Source of the DNA: Zobellella denitrificans
GTDB lineage: Bacteria > Pseudomonadota > Gammaproteobacteria > Enterobacterales > Aeromonadaceae
Assembly: GCF_002237365.1 (NCBI RefSeq)
Contig: NZ_NMUO01000016.1
Location: 1 to 53,392, forward strand
Direction of reading: 5' to 3'
Length of the DNA: 53,392 nt
The notes beneath the pieces were generated by a model. It worked only from the letters and a program-made list of their open reading frames with translations, had not been told where the DNA came from and did no database searches. Both the position numbers and the translations under genes were made by a program. The first letter of the stretch is position 1. Every line of letters starts with the position of its first letter. This document shows positions 6,815 to 16,219 of this stretch, piece after piece.

Positions 6815-8239
6815 TCAGCGGGTGCGGATGGCCTGGATGATGGCGGTGGTGGAGCAGCCGTCCTCGAAGTTGAGCACCTTCACCTCGCCGCCGTTGGCGG
6901 TCACTTCCTCGAAGCCGGCGATGTCCTCGGGTTTATAGTCGCCGCCCTTGACCAGCACGTCGGGCAGCACCTCGGCGATCAGCCGGCGCGGGGTGTCCTC
7001 ACTGAAGGGCACCACCCAGTCCACCGCGCCCAGGCCGGCCAGCACCGCCATGCGCCTGTCCACCGAGTTCACCGGCCGGCCCTCGCCCTTGAGGGTGCGC
7101 ACCGAGGCATCGGTGTTCACCGCCACGATCAGCCGATCGCCCAGCTTGCGGGCGTTGTTGAGGTAGGACACATGGCCGGCGTGGAGGATGTCGAAGCAGC
7201 CGTTGGTCATCACCACTTTTTCGCCCCGGCGGCGGGCGGCGTCCACCACGTACTTGAGCTGCTGCTCGGTCACCACCCCCATGCCCGATTCGGGCCCGCC
7301 GTAGAGCACGTTGGCCAGCTCGATGGCGGAAACGGTGGAGGTCCCCAGCTTGCCGACCACTATGCCGGCGGCCACGTTGGCCAGGGCGCAGGCTTCGTCC
7401 AGCGGCAGGCCGGCGGCCAGGGCCGAGGCCAGGGTGGCGATGACGGTGTCGCCGGCACCGGTCACGTCGTACACCTCGTGGGCCTGGGCCGGCAGGTGCA
7501 GTTCGTCCTCGCCCGGGCGGATCAGGGTCATGCCGTGCTCGGAGCGGGTCACCAGCAGGGCCTTGAACTCGAACCGTGCCACCAGCTCCAGGCCGCGGGC
7601 CACCAGCTCCTGCTCGTCCTTCACCTTGCCCACCACCGCCTCGAACTCGCTCATGTTGGGGGTGAGCAGGGTAGCGCCCCGGTACTTCTCGAAATCCGAG
7701 CCCTTGGGATCCACCAGCACCGGCACCCCGGCCTGGTTGGCGGCGTGGATAAGCTGCTGCACCTGGGCCAGGGCACCCTTGGCGTAGTCGGACAGCACCA
7801 GCACCCCGGCCTCGGCCAGGGCGGCCCGGGTCTTGTCGGTGAGGGGAGCGGCGTCCCCGGCCGCGAAGCCTTCCTCGAAGTCCAGCCGCAGCAGTTGCTG
7901 GTTGCGGCTCATCACCCTGAGTTTGGTGATGGTGGGGTGGCTATCGAGACGAACGAAGTCGCACTCCACCCCCACCCCCTTCATCTTGTCCTGCAGGGAG
8001 CTGGCCGCCTCGTCGTCGCCGGTCAGGCCCAGCAGCCGGGCGCCGGCGCCCAGGGCGGCGGCGTTCAGGGCCACGTTGGCGGCGCCGCCGGGGCGTTCTT
8101 CAATGTGCTCGACCTTGACCACAGGCACCGGAGCCTCGGGGGAGATGCGCCCGGTGGGGCCGGACCAATAGCGGTCCAGCATCACATCCCCGACCACCAG
8201 CACCCTGGCGTTATCGAATTCCGGCAACTTGATCTTCAT
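6815..8239 (-). CDS. hldE: Bifunctional heptose 7-phosphate kinase / heptose 1-phosphate adenylyltransferase
   Basis: HldE (474 residues) makes ADP-heptose for the LPS inner core. The N-terminal ribokinase-type domain (about 1-320) shows the substrate-side [14 protein letters not shown] and the anion-hole/catalytic TGAGDTVIA. The C-terminal nucleotidyltransferase domain has [16 protein letters not shown] with the HxGH signature. Both halves appear complete and the length matches E. coli HldE (477). The gene is divergent from lpxL, another LPS gene, across a 139-nt gap. Confidence 0.97.
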   Translation of the reverse strand: MKIKLPEFDNARVLVVGDVMLDRYWSGPTGRISPEAPVPVVKVEHIEERPGGAANVALNAAALGAGARLLGLTGDDEAASSLQDKMKGVGVECDFVRLDSHPTITKLRVMSRNQQLLRLDFEEGFAAGDAAPLTDKTRAALAEAGVLVLSDYAKGALAQVQQLIHAANQAGVPVLVDPKGSDFEKYRGATLLTPNMSEFEAVVGKVKDEQELVARGLELVARFEFKALLVTRSEHGMTLIRPGEDELHLPAQAHEVYDVTGAGDTVIATLASALAAGLPLDEACALANVAAGIVVGKLGTSTVSAIELANVLYGGPESGMGVVTEQQLKYVVDAARRRGEKVVMTNGCFDILHAGHVSYLNNARKLGDRLIVAVNTDASVRTLKGEGRPVNSVDRRMAVLAGLGAVDWVVPFSEDTPRRLIAEVLPDVLVKGGDYKPEDIAGFEEVTANGGEVKVLNFEDGCSTTAIIQAIRTR

Positions 8240-8378
8240 AGGTTCCGACCCCTGTCGATATGGAAAGGCGAAATCTTATCACAGCCACGGCCGATCGCAC
8301 CCGTCGGCCGGCCTTGGGTGGCCATTACCGCCATTGTTATTTAGAATTCGGCCATTCGACGACGATGGCGACTCCCTG

Positions 8379-9302
8379 ATGCAAGACTCCCGGCTTCCTC
8401 CCTTTCACGCGGCGCTGCTGCACCCGCGCTATGCCCTGAACTGGCTCGGCCTTTGCCTGCTGTGGCTGCTGGTCACCCTGCTGCCCTGGCGCGCCCAGAT
8501 GGCCCTGGGCCGCGGGCTGGGCCGGCTGTCGATGAAAGTATTGAAGTCCCGGGTCAAGGTGGCCCGGCGCAACCTGGAGCTGGCCCTGCCGGAGCTGACC
8601 CTGGCCGAGCGCGAGCACCTGCTCAGGGGCAACTTCGAGAGCGTGGGCTGCGCCCTGTTCGAAACCGGCATGGCCTGGTTCTGGCCGGACTGGCGCATGC
8701 GGGCCCTCACCCGCATGGAGGGCACCGAGCAGGTGGATGCCGCCGCGGCCAAAAGCCAGGGCATGCTGCTGCTGTCGGCCCACTTCCTTACGCTCGAGCT
8801 CAACGCCCGCCAGTTCGGCCTGTACCGGCCGGGCGTGGGCGTCTACCGGCCCAACACCAACCCGGTGCTGGAATATGCCCAGGTGCACGGCCGCTGCCGC
8901 TCCAACAAGTACCTGGTGGATCGGCTCGACATCAAGGGCATGCTCAAGGCGCTGCGGGCCGGCGATGCGCTCTGGTATGCGCCGGACCACGACTACGGCA
9001 GCCACGCCAGCGTGTTCGTGCCCTTTTTCGCGGTGGACAAGGCCGCCACCATCACCGGCACCGCCACCCTGGCGCGGGTGAAGAATACCGTCACCCTGCC
9101 CTGCTTCACCCTGCGCGAGAGAGACGGCTACCGGCTGGTCGTCCAGCCGCCCCTGGCCGGCTTCCCCACCGGCGACGACGAAGCGGACGCCATCACCGGC
9201 AACCGGGTGCTCGAGGCCGCCATCCGCCAAGCGCCGGAGCAGTACATGTGGCTGCACCGGCGCTTCAAGACCACCCCGGAAGGGGTGCCTTACCGGTACT
9301 GA
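8379..9302 (+). CDS. lpxL: Kdo2-lipid IV(A) lauroyltransferase family protein
   Basis: This is a 307-residue inner-membrane acyltransferase that adds a secondary acyl chain to lipid A. A single N-terminal membrane helix (about 20-36) is followed by the catalytic HxxxxE motif at H135-E140 (HFLTLE); E. coli LpxL has the same pair at 132/137. The C-terminal YMWLHRRFKTTPEG is typical of the LpxL/LpxM family. The frame stays open 150 nt further upstream, but the ATG at 8379 gives the family length and start. LpxL is favoured over LpxP or LpxM by length and motif; acyl-chain specificity cannot be read from sequence. Confidence 0.92.
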   Translation: MQDSRLPPFHAALLHPRYALNWLGLCLLWLLVTLLPWRAQMALGRGLGRLSMKVLKSRVKVARRNLELALPELTLAEREHLLRGNFESVGCALFETGMAWFWPDWRMRALTRMEGTEQVDAAAAKSQGMLLLSAHFLTLELNARQFGLYRPGVGVYRPNTNPVLEYAQVHGRCRSNKYLVDRLDIKGMLKALRAGDALWYAPDHDYGSHASVFVPFFAVDKAATITGTATLARVKNTVTLPCFTLRERDGYRLVVQPPLAGFPTGDDEADAITGNRVLEAAIRQAPEQYMWLHRRFKTTPEGVPYRY

Positions 9303-9357
9303 AGCGGGAAGCGATAGGCCGGAAGCTGGAAGCAGCCCGAGTGGTTTACGCTTCCGA

Positions 9358-9427
9358 CTTCCAGCTTCCAGCTTCCAGCTTCCAGCTTCTAGCTTCTAGC
9401 TTCTAGCTTCTAGCTTCTAGCTTCTAG
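9358..9427. repeat. Ten-copy heptamer tandem repeat between lpxL and glnE
   Basis: Four perfect copies of CTTCCAG (9358-9385) are followed by six perfect copies of CTTCTAG (9386-9427). The last copy contains the CTA that is the glnE stop codon read on the minus strand. An inverted copy, GGAAGCTGGAAGC at 9321-9333, lies just upstream and can pair with the array. The arrangement suggests slipped-strand expansion of a terminator-like element between convergent genes. Confidence 0.95.
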
Positions 9428-12288
9428 CTATCTTTAAGCCATTTGTTCCAGCTTGCCACCACCCAGTCCCGCTCCCGGACGAGTTCGCTGTCCGGCACCC
9501 GGCCGGGCTGGTCGGACAGGCTCAGCCGGTGGCCCCGGTCGCGGATGGCGCAGTAGGCGGTTTTCAGCCGGCCGGCCTCCTCCTCTTCCAGCAGCCCCAC
9601 TTCCACCGCCGCCTCCAGGATGCGGATATTGTCGGACCAGCGGGTCAGGGCAGGATGCTCATGGGCATGGGCCAGCACCAGGTACTGGGTGAGGAACTCG
9701 ATATCGGCCAGACCACCCACCGACTGCTTGAGGTGGAACTCGCCGGGCCCGGCCTTGATCAGATGAGCACGCATCTTCTCGCGCATCTGCACCACCTCCA
9801 GCGCCAGCTCGCCACGCTCCCGCTCCTTGCCCAGCACCTCCCGGCGGATGTCGTTGAAGGCCTCGAACAGCGGCGGATCGCCCACTATCATGCGGCTGCG
9901 CACCAGGGCCTGGTGTTCCCAGGTCCAGGCCTCGTTGTGCAGGTAGGCCTGGTAGGCGTCGAGCGGGCTCACCATCAGGCCGGAGGCGCCGCTCGGGCGC
10001 AGCCGCATGTCCACCTCGTAGAGCACGCCGCTGGGGGTGCGGGTGCTGAACAGGTGGATGATGCGCTGGGCCAGGCGCAGGTAGAACTGGCGGCAGTCCA
10101 GGGGCTTGTCGCCGTTGGTCTGGCCCTTGAGCCCGGCCTCCTGTACAAACACCAGGTCCAGATCCGAGCTGTAGGCCAGCTCGATGCCGCCCAGCTTGCC
10201 GTAGGCCACCACCCCGAAGCCCTTGCGGCCGCTGTCCGCCAGCTGTTCGGGCACGCCGTGGCGGGCGCTCATCTGGGCCCAGGCCTGGTTGACCACCTCT
10301 TCCACCATGGCCTCCGCCAACCAGGTGAGGTGATCGCTCACTTTCATCAGCGGCAGGGCGCCGGCGATGTCGGCGGCGGCGATGCGCAGCAGATGGATCT
10401 GCTTGAACTGGCGCAGGGCCTCCATCTGCTGCTCCACGTCCTCCTCCGGCACCCGCAGCAGGAACTGGCGCAGCTCGCCCCGGTAGGCATCGAGGGGGAT
10501 GGGGTTGTACAGCAGCTGGGGCACCAGCAGCTCGTCCAGCAGAATGGGATAGCGCGCCAGCTGCTCGGCCACCAGGGAGCTGGCCTCGCACAGGCGGATC
10601 AGCTGGGTCAGGGCGCCGGCGTTTTCCACCAGCAACTGCAGGTAGGCGGTGCGGGTGGCGATCTGCAGCAGCAATTTTTGCAGCCGGGCAAACAGGATGC
10701 CGGGGGTGTCGGACTGGCTGACCTTGTCGAGCAGCACCGGCATCAGCTTCTCCAGCGCCTGGCGTCCCTGGGGGCCCATGGCCCGGCGCGGACACTCTTC
10801 CTTGAAGGTATTGAGCGCCCGGGCCAGGCGCCCGGCCTTGTCCTCGGCCATGCCCTGTTCCTGCAGCAGCCGGACCAGTTCTTCCTCTTCCCAGTCGGTC
10901 TGCCAGATGTCGAACCAGATCTGGGCCGCGCCCTCCTCTTCCGCCTCGGTGCTGTCGCCGATCAATTGCTCGAACTGGCGGTGCACCAGGGCCATGGCAT
11001 CGTGCAGCGCCCGGTAGAAGGCATCCCAGTCCGGGTAGCCCGTCAGCCAGGCCAGGCGGGTGCAGTTGAGTTCGTCCTGGGGCAGGGTCTGGGTCTGCTG
11101 ATCGGCAAAGGCCTGCAGGAAGTTTTCGACCTTGCGCAAAAAGCGGTAGCTCTGGTGCAGCTCTTCGGCCACCTCGGGACTGAGCGCTCCCGCCTCTCGC
11201 GCCGCCGCCAGGGCCTGGGGCAGATGGCGCACCTGCAGCGCCGGCTCCCGGCCGCCGCGGATCAGCTGGAACACCTGGGCGATGAACTCCACCTCGCGGA
11301 TGCCGCCGGCGCCCAGCTTGATGTTGTCCTTGAGTCCCTTGCGCCGCACCTCGGCGGCGATCATCGCCTTCATCTGGCGCAGGGAATCGATCACCCCGAA
11401 GTCGATGTAGCGGCGGAACACGAAGGGCTTGAGCATGGCCTTGAGCTCGGCGCTGTATTCGCCCTCGTCATTGAGGATGCGCGCCTTGACCATGGCGTAG
11501 CGCTCCCAGGTGCGGCCGTGGTGCTGGTAGTAGTCTTCCATGGCGGCAAAGCTCACCGCCAGGGGGCCGGACTCGCCGAAGGGCCGCAGCCGCATGTCCA
11601 CCCGGTAGACCTGGCCGTCCACCGTGGTCTGGTGCAGGGCGTTGACCAGCTTTTGCCCCAGGCGGATAAAGAACTGCTGGTTGGCCAGCTCCCGCCGCCC
11701 GCCCTGGGTCACCCCGTTGTGGGGAAAGGTGAAGATAAGGTCGATGTCGGAGGAGAAGTTGAGCTCCCGCCCGCCCAGCTTGCCCATGCCCAGGATCAGC
11801 ATGGGCACCGGCTTGCCCTCGGCGTCGGAGGGGGTGCCCAGCTCGGCGCACTGGCGCCGGTAGAGCCAGCGATAGGCTTCCACGATCAGCGCATCGGCCA
11901 GGGCCGAGATATGCTCGAAGCTTTCCTCCACCTCGGCCCCCAGCAGCATCTCCCGCCAGGCGATCAGCAGCAGCTCGCGCCGGCGAAAGCGGCGCAGGGC
12001 GCGCAGCAGGCCGGCCTCGTCGTGCACGGCCGCCAGTTGGGCGGCCAGCGCCGGCCGGTAGCCGCCGGCCCGGTCGCCGTTGTGCAAGTCCTTTTCGTCG
12101 TCCAGTTCCAGGGCCAGCTCAGGCTGCTGGCACAGGCTGTCGGCGGCGAAATCGCTGCAGGCGAACAGCGCCCTGAGCTGTTCGCAGCGCGGTTCGCTCA
12201 GGCCGGCACGGATGTCGCCGGCGCGTTCTTCGAAGCGGGCCCAGTGTCTGTCGGCCTGGGCCCCGAGCAGGGCGGGCATCTCTCCCAT
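9424..12288 (-). CDS. glnE: Bifunctional glutamine synthetase adenylyltransferase / adenylyl-removing enzyme
   Basis: GlnE (954 residues; family about 945) adds or removes AMP on glutamine synthetase in response to PII signalling, tuning ammonium assimilation. Two nucleotidyltransferase domains are visible: the N-terminal deadenylylase with GMGKLGGRELNFSSDIDL and the C-terminal adenylylase with YGKLGGIELAYSSDLDLVF, both with the DxD pair. Helical regulatory segments lie between and after them. The start ATG at 12288 gives the full family length. Its presence near a nitrogen assimilation block is conserved housekeeping order (ygiF-glnE-hldE) and need not mean co-regulation. The stop codon lies inside a heptamer repeat. 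Confidence 0.97.
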   Translation of the reverse strand: MGEMPALLGAQADRHWARFEERAGDIRAGLSEPRCEQLRALFACSDFAADSLCQQPELALELDDEKDLHNGDRAGGYRPALAAQLAAVHDEAGLLRALRRFRRRELLLIAWREMLLGAEVEESFEHISALADALIVEAYRWLYRRQCAELGTPSDAEGKPVPMLILGMGKLGGRELNFSSDIDLIFTFPHNGVTQGGRRELANQQFFIRLGQKLVNALHQTTVDGQVYRVDMRLRPFGESGPLAVSFAAMEDYYQHHGRTWERYAMVKARILNDEGEYSAELKAMLKPFVFRRYIDFGVIDSLRQMKAMIAAEVRRKGLKDNIKLGAGGIREVEFIAQVFQLIRGGREPALQVRHLPQALAAAREAGALSPEVAEELHQSYRFLRKVENFLQAFADQQTQTLPQDELNCTRLAWLTGYPDWDAFYRALHDAMALVHRQFEQLIGDSTEAEEEGAAQIWFDIWQTDWEEEELVRLLQEQGMAEDKAGRLARALNTFKEECPRRAMGPQGRQALEKLMPVLLDKVSQSDTPGILFARLQKLLLQIATRTAYLQLLVENAGALTQLIRLCEASSLVAEQLARYPILLDELLVPQLLYNPIPLDAYRGELRQFLLRVPEEDVEQQMEALRQFKQIHLLRIAAADIAGALPLMKVSDHLTWLAEAMVEEVVNQAWAQMSARHGVPEQLADSGRKGFGVVAYGKLGGIELAYSSDLDLVFVQEAGLKGQTNGDKPLDCRQFYLRLAQRIIHLFSTRTPSGVLYEVDMRLRPSGASGLMVSPLDAYQAYLHNEAWTWEHQALVRSRMIVGDPPLFEAFNDIRREVLGKERERGELALEVVQMREKMRAHLIKAGPGEFHLKQSVGGLADIEFLTQYLVLAHAHEHPALTRWSDNIRILEAAVEVGLLEEEEAGRLKTAYCAIRDRGHRLSLSDQPGRVPDSELVRERDWVVASWNKWLKDS

Positions 12289-12455
12289 CTAGGTTTCCTT
12301 GTTGGCGGATTCTGGCACCAGACTACCATTGTTGCCGGCCTTGAACAGAGAGCCGGCGCAGATTGTCGCGCCGGCCGGCGACGACGGAGCGCGGGCTTGC
12401 ACTGAAGGCGGCGGCTGATTAGTCTGTAGCGGACTTATTATGTCAGGACCTGTTG

Positions 12456-12869
12456 ATGGAACTCTCAGTTATCGGCCGGCATCTCGAAGGGCTCGGCGAC
12501 CAGTCGAGCACCGGCTTCGGTTTTCAGTGCTTCCCCATCCCCGGCGAGGTGGAGGTGCTCAAGGTGACGGTGGAAGGGCGCGAAGAGCTGCCCCTGTTCA
12601 TCTCCGTTTCCGACGATCAGATTTTGTGCATCAGCTACCTGTGGGACGAAAGCCAGGTCGATCCGGCCCGGCGCCAGGCCATGCTGGAAGCCATGCTCGA
12701 CATGAACATTCCCATGCCGCTGTCGGCCTTTGCCCGGCTCGACGACTGGTACGTGGTGTTCGGCGCCCTGTCGCTCAACGCCGATCTGGCCGACATCGAG
12801 CACGAGCTGGCGGTGCTGAGCGACAACTGCCTCGAGGTGATCGAGGACATGGCGGAGTTTCTGTTATGA
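12456..12869 (+). CDS. YjfI-like DUF2170 protein
   Basis: This is a 137-residue acidic, soluble protein resembling the DUF2170/YjfI family, with segments such as LPLFISVSDDQILCISYLWD and MNIPMPLSAFARLDDWYVVFGALS. AGGA lies 7 nt before the ATG; a TTG three bases earlier is less likely. In E. coli yjfI precedes yjfJ, a PspA/IM30 homologue, and here too the next gene encodes a coiled-coil protein 10 nt downstream, which supports a shared envelope-stress-like module. The biochemical function is unknown. Confidence 0.75.
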   Translation: MELSVIGRHLEGLGDQSSTGFGFQCFPIPGEVEVLKVTVEGREELPLFISVSDDQILCISYLWDESQVDPARRQAMLEAMLDMNIPMPLSAFARLDDWYVVFGALSLNADLADIEHELAVLSDNCLEVIEDMAEFLL

Positions 12870-12879
12870 GGACGGGGCT

Positions 12880-13503
12880 ATGAGCGTATTGGGTCAGGTC
12901 CTGCGCAGCCTGCAGGATCCGCAAGACGGCAGCCTGGATCCGGACAGGGTCTGCGTTCAGCTGGTGCGCGCCTGCCGCCACGCCGAACAGCACATGCAGG
13001 GGCTGGCGCGCCAGTGCCGGCAACTGAAGGCCGAGCGGCAGCTGGCCGACCGCCGCGAGCGGGCGTTGCGGCACGAACTGCACCGGCAGGAACAAGGCGT
13101 GCTGGCGACCCTGGCCGCCGGCCACGATGCTCACGCCCAGGCCACCGAGGTGGCCCGGCTGGAAGACCGCCAGGACGAGCTGGCCGCCGACCTCGCCCGG
13201 CTGGAAAAACGGCTGGGCTATTACCAGCGCCGCTGGCTGGAGGCCGAGCGCCACTACCATGATCTGTGCCGCCAGCTGGCCATGGCCAAAACCACCGCCT
13301 GCGTGCGCAAGACCATGGCCGCCATCCGCCGCCATCCGGCGGTGACCCTGGTCAACGCCAAGCAAGCCCTGGCCGATATCCGCGCCCGGGAGCAACGCCA
13401 GCATCAGGACACGGAGCCCGACGAGGCGCCAAGGGCCCTTTGCCCCCACAGCGCCGAGCAGGTATTGGCCCGGCTGCAACAGCAACTGGGAGGCCGCCCT
13501 TGA
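12880..13503 (+). CDS. Coiled-coil protein, possibly a divergent PspA/YjfJ-like partner
   Basis: This 207-residue, highly charged protein has no signal peptide or membrane helix. Heptad-rich helical stretches run through about 30-140 (for example ARLEDRQDELAADLARLEKR), as in PspA/IM30 proteins. No unambiguous family motif was recognised, so the PspA-like idea rests on predicted architecture and its place directly after a DUF2170 gene, as in E. coli yjfI-yjfJ. GAGG precedes the ATG. The stop overlaps the TTG start of the next gene, so all three genes are probably one operon. Confidence 0.72.
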   Translation: MSVLGQVLRSLQDPQDGSLDPDRVCVQLVRACRHAEQHMQGLARQCRQLKAERQLADRRERALRHELHRQEQGVLATLAAGHDAHAQATEVARLEDRQDELAADLARLEKRLGYYQRRWLEAERHYHDLCRQLAMAKTTACVRKTMAAIRRHPAVTLVNAKQALADIRAREQRQHQDTEPDEAPRALCPHSAEQVLARLQQQLGGRP

Positions 13504-13835
13504 GCCAGCGCAAGATACCGGAAAAATGGCAGAGTTCGGTGCGCGCCGCCAAGGCGGTGCAGGTAGCCTTCGACATGGACGAGAAGCTGCAATACCAGAT
13601 CCGGCGCGAGGCGCTGGACAACGGCCTGAGCCCCTCGGATCAGATCCGCCACATCCTGACCCTGCCCACCGCCGCCAAGCCCAAACGCCCCCGGCTGACG
13701 GTGTCGCTCAGCCCCGAGGATTACGCCTACCTGGCCGAGCGCTACGGCCTGCGTCCCGAGCAGCAGCTGGAAATCAAGCACAGGGTGATGGACGAGCTGC
13801 TGGCCTACAGCCGCCAGCAGCTCGATGAAGGCTAG
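13500..13835 (+). CDS. Small protein with two RHH-like modules, TTG start
   Basis: This 111-residue basic protein begins at TTG 13500, chosen because GGAGG lies 6-7 nt upstream and the codon overlaps the stop of the preceding gene. Two successive strand-helix-helix patterns are visible: VQVAFDMDEKLQYQIRREAL...SDQIRHIL (about 20-55) and LTVSLSPEDYAYLAERYGL...IKHRVMDELL (about 65-100). Each resembles a ribbon-helix-helix or CopG-like unit in spacing, which suggests DNA binding or a protein adaptor. No named family was recognised. Confidence 0.68.
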   Translation: MSQRKIPEKWQSSVRAAKAVQVAFDMDEKLQYQIRREALDNGLSPSDQIRHILTLPTAAKPKRPRLTVSLSPEDYAYLAERYGLRPEQQLEIKHRVMDELLAYSRQQLDEG

Positions 13836-13838
13836 GCC

Positions 13839-15350
13839 TCAGCGCCAGTAGGGCTCCAGTTGCAGGGCCTGGGCCCGGGACTGCTCCAGGGCTTCCAGCA
13901 GGAAGCGCCGCTTGCGCGCCAGCCAGTCGTCCAGCTCCTCGCGATCTTCCGCCGCCAGCCGTTCGCGCACGTCCTCCAGGGGCGAAAGCATGTCCAGATC
14001 CTCGATACCGCGCAGTATGTCGAGCCAGGGCATGCGAAAGGCCAGCCGTTCCTCCTCCGGGTAGAGACCGCTGAAGCAGAGCCCCACCATCAGGGTGCGC
14101 CTGAGCTTGCCCTTCTGCTGGATATACTGCTCGCCGTCGAGTACCGGCCCGCCCAGGGCGCTCTGGCGCAGGGTCTGCCAGCTGTCTTCCAGCAGTTCCC
14201 GGGCCAGGCCGTTGATGGGCGCGGCCAGTTGCGCGCTCTGCTGCGGCGCCAGCCCGGCCCGCCAGTCCTGGCGATAGAGCCAGTGGGTAAGCCGGAGCAG
14301 CAGCCGGCCATAACGGGGCCCGTAAAACAGCTCGCGCAGCTGCTGCTCGTCGGGCAGTTGCGCCTGTTGTTCCGCCAGCTCCGCCAGCAATGCCTTCTGG
14401 CAGTCCAGCCGGCGCAGATAATGGCCCCTGTCGGCGGTGAGGTGGGCCAGCATCTGGGCCCGGTCCAGCCAGGACAGCTGCTGCTGCAACCACAGCAGAT
14501 CGTCGATCCAGCCGCTGTTGATGCGGTGCGATACCAGCTCGCCGAACATCAGCAGGATCTGGTGCACCAGGGCGGCCCCCTCGCGCAGCTGTACCAGCCA
14601 GTCGGTGCCGGGCGCTGCCATCCAGCCATCCTCATGATACTGCCAGTGGCGCAGCCCCTGATGGAGCAGGGTCACCATGGCCTGCTCGCAGCCGTCTTCC
14701 GCCCTCAAGTCGGCCGGCGCCAGGGCCCGCAGCCGGGGCATGGGGCTGAGGCCCGCCAGGCGGTAGCCGCGCTGGGCCTTGGATACCGCCCCCAGGCGCA
14801 GGCCGCCCTGCCGAACCAGGGTGTCGGCCAGCTCGAACAGGCGGGAAGCATCCCCCCGCACCAGTTCCAGCTCCAGCTCGCGGATGGGCTCGCGCCGCTC
14901 GCCCGCCTGCACCTCGCCCTCGTCCAGGGCCAGTTCGATCTCGGTGCCGTCATCGGCCAGCAACCAGCGCCGGCGCACGAAGTCGGTGCAGAACAGGGGC
15001 TGCAGCGCCTGTTGCAGGGCGGCGGCGTCGACCCCGGCGGGCCAGATATGGGCGGGGAACAAGGCCAGGTCGGGATCGGGCGCCGCCAGCGCCACATTGT
15101 ATTCCGGCCGCTGATGCAGGCCGCCGACCTGGCTGCCCGCCAGCTTGACGGTCTGCTCCAGGGCGCCGTCCTGGCTGCGGATGCGCAGGCCGGCGTCCAT
15201 CCGGCGCAGCGCCAGGTCGGGGGTGTCGTAGTAGGTATTGGCCAGATGCCGCCGGTCGTGCTTGAGGATTTGGTAAGATTGCAACAGCTCGGGCAGGGCG
15301 TCGGTGACATCGCGCGAGACCAGGAACTTGATCTCTATTTCTGTATCCAT
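13839..15350 (-). CDS. ygiF: CYTH-CHAD inorganic triphosphatase
   Basis: This is a 503-residue protein with an N-terminal CYTH domain (about 1-200) and a C-terminal CHAD domain (about 215-503). The N-terminal ExExK motif is EIEIK (residues 4-8), followed by the Arg/Lys- and Glu-rich strands of the triphosphate tunnel (for example ELELELVRGD). E. coli YgiF hydrolyses inorganic triphosphate and lies next to glnE, as here. CHAD domains bind polyphosphate, and the neighbouring phosphate-uptake pair is a suggestive but unproven link. It is convergent with the small gene ending 4 nt away. Confidence 0.93.
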   Translation of the reverse strand: MDTEIEIKFLVSRDVTDALPELLQSYQILKHDRRHLANTYYDTPDLALRRMDAGLRIRSQDGALEQTVKLAGSQVGGLHQRPEYNVALAAPDPDLALFPAHIWPAGVDAAALQQALQPLFCTDFVRRRWLLADDGTEIELALDEGEVQAGERREPIRELELELVRGDASRLFELADTLVRQGGLRLGAVSKAQRGYRLAGLSPMPRLRALAPADLRAEDGCEQAMVTLLHQGLRHWQYHEDGWMAAPGTDWLVQLREGAALVHQILLMFGELVSHRINSGWIDDLLWLQQQLSWLDRAQMLAHLTADRGHYLRRLDCQKALLAELAEQQAQLPDEQQLRELFYGPRYGRLLLRLTHWLYRQDWRAGLAPQQSAQLAAPINGLARELLEDSWQTLRQSALGGPVLDGEQYIQQKGKLRRTLMVGLCFSGLYPEEERLAFRMPWLDILRGIEDLDMLSPLEDVRERLAAEDREELDDWLARKRRFLLEALEQSRAQALQLEPYWR

Positions 15351-15517
15351 AAGGGTGTCCGGAAAACCAACCTTCTGATTTAAAAGTAAAAGCAGAAACC
15401 GCTAGCAGAGAGACATGACGGTTTTATGAAAAATGCTGTTTTCTTGCCTTTGTAGTTAAGTTACCATGCGCGCCACATTGATGTATCGAGTGTTTTTTCA
15501 CCGACACAGGATTGGCT

Positions 15518-16198
15518 ATGCCAGTAAATACTATTTTGGGACTCTTTGCCAAGTCCCCGATCAAGCCCCTGCAGAAGCATGTGATGAAAGTCCATGAGGC
15601 TGCACAGCAATTGGTTCCCTTCTTCGACGCCATGTGGGAGCAGGACTGGGAAAAGGCCGAACAGATCCAGGGCCGCATCTCCCAGTTGGAACGGGAGGCC
15701 GACGCCCTCAAGCGGGAAATCCGCCTCAAACTCCCCCGCGGTCTCTTTATGCCGGTCGCCCGCACCGACATGCTGGAGCTGCTCACCCAGCAGGACAAGA
15801 TCGCCAACAAGGCGAAGGACATCTCCGGCCGCATCGTGGGCCGCCAGATGGAAATCCCGCTGCAGCTCAAATCCTCTTTCATGGATTACCTCAACCGCTG
15901 CATCGACGCCACCGCCCAGGCCGCCAAGGCCATCGACGAGCTCGACGAACTGCTGGAAACCGGCTTCAAGGGCCGGGAGATGGATCTGGTCACCGACATG
16001 ATCCACCAGCTGGACTTGATCGAGGACGATACCGACGTCATGCAGGCCAGATTGCGCAAGCAGTTGCAGGCCATCGAGGACGGCTACAACCCCATCGACA
16101 TCATCTTCCTGTACAAGATCCTTGAATGGGTCGGAGATCTGGCGGATCAGGCCGAACGGGTAGGTGCCCGTCTGGAGCTGATGCTGTCCCGTTCCTGA
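15518..16198 (+). CDS. PhoU-like DUF47 protein (TIGR00153 family)
   Basis: This 226-residue, all-helical cytoplasmic protein starts MPVNTILGLFAKSP, the characteristic start of the TIGR00153/YkaA group. A TTG six bases upstream is in frame, but the ATG with AGGA nearby is preferred. Members are relatives of PhoU and are usually encoded immediately before a Pit phosphate transporter, as here (21-nt gap), so it probably modulates that transporter. Long amphipathic helices with conserved acidic residues, such as DLVTDMIHQLDLIEDDTD, fit metal binding as in PhoU. Confidence 0.93.
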   Translation: MPVNTILGLFAKSPIKPLQKHVMKVHEAAQQLVPFFDAMWEQDWEKAEQIQGRISQLEREADALKREIRLKLPRGLFMPVARTDMLELLTQQDKIANKAKDISGRIVGRQMEIPLQLKSSFMDYLNRCIDATAQAAKAIDELDELLETGFKGREMDLVTDMIHQLDLIEDDTDVMQARLRKQLQAIEDGYNPIDIIFLYKILEWVGDLADQAERVGARLELMLSRS

Positions 16199-16219
16199 GC
16201 GAATCAACAAGGTATATAA

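Noticed and set aside
9358-9427. CRISPR array
   Set aside because: The units are 7-nt direct repeats with no spacers; it is a simple tandem repeat.
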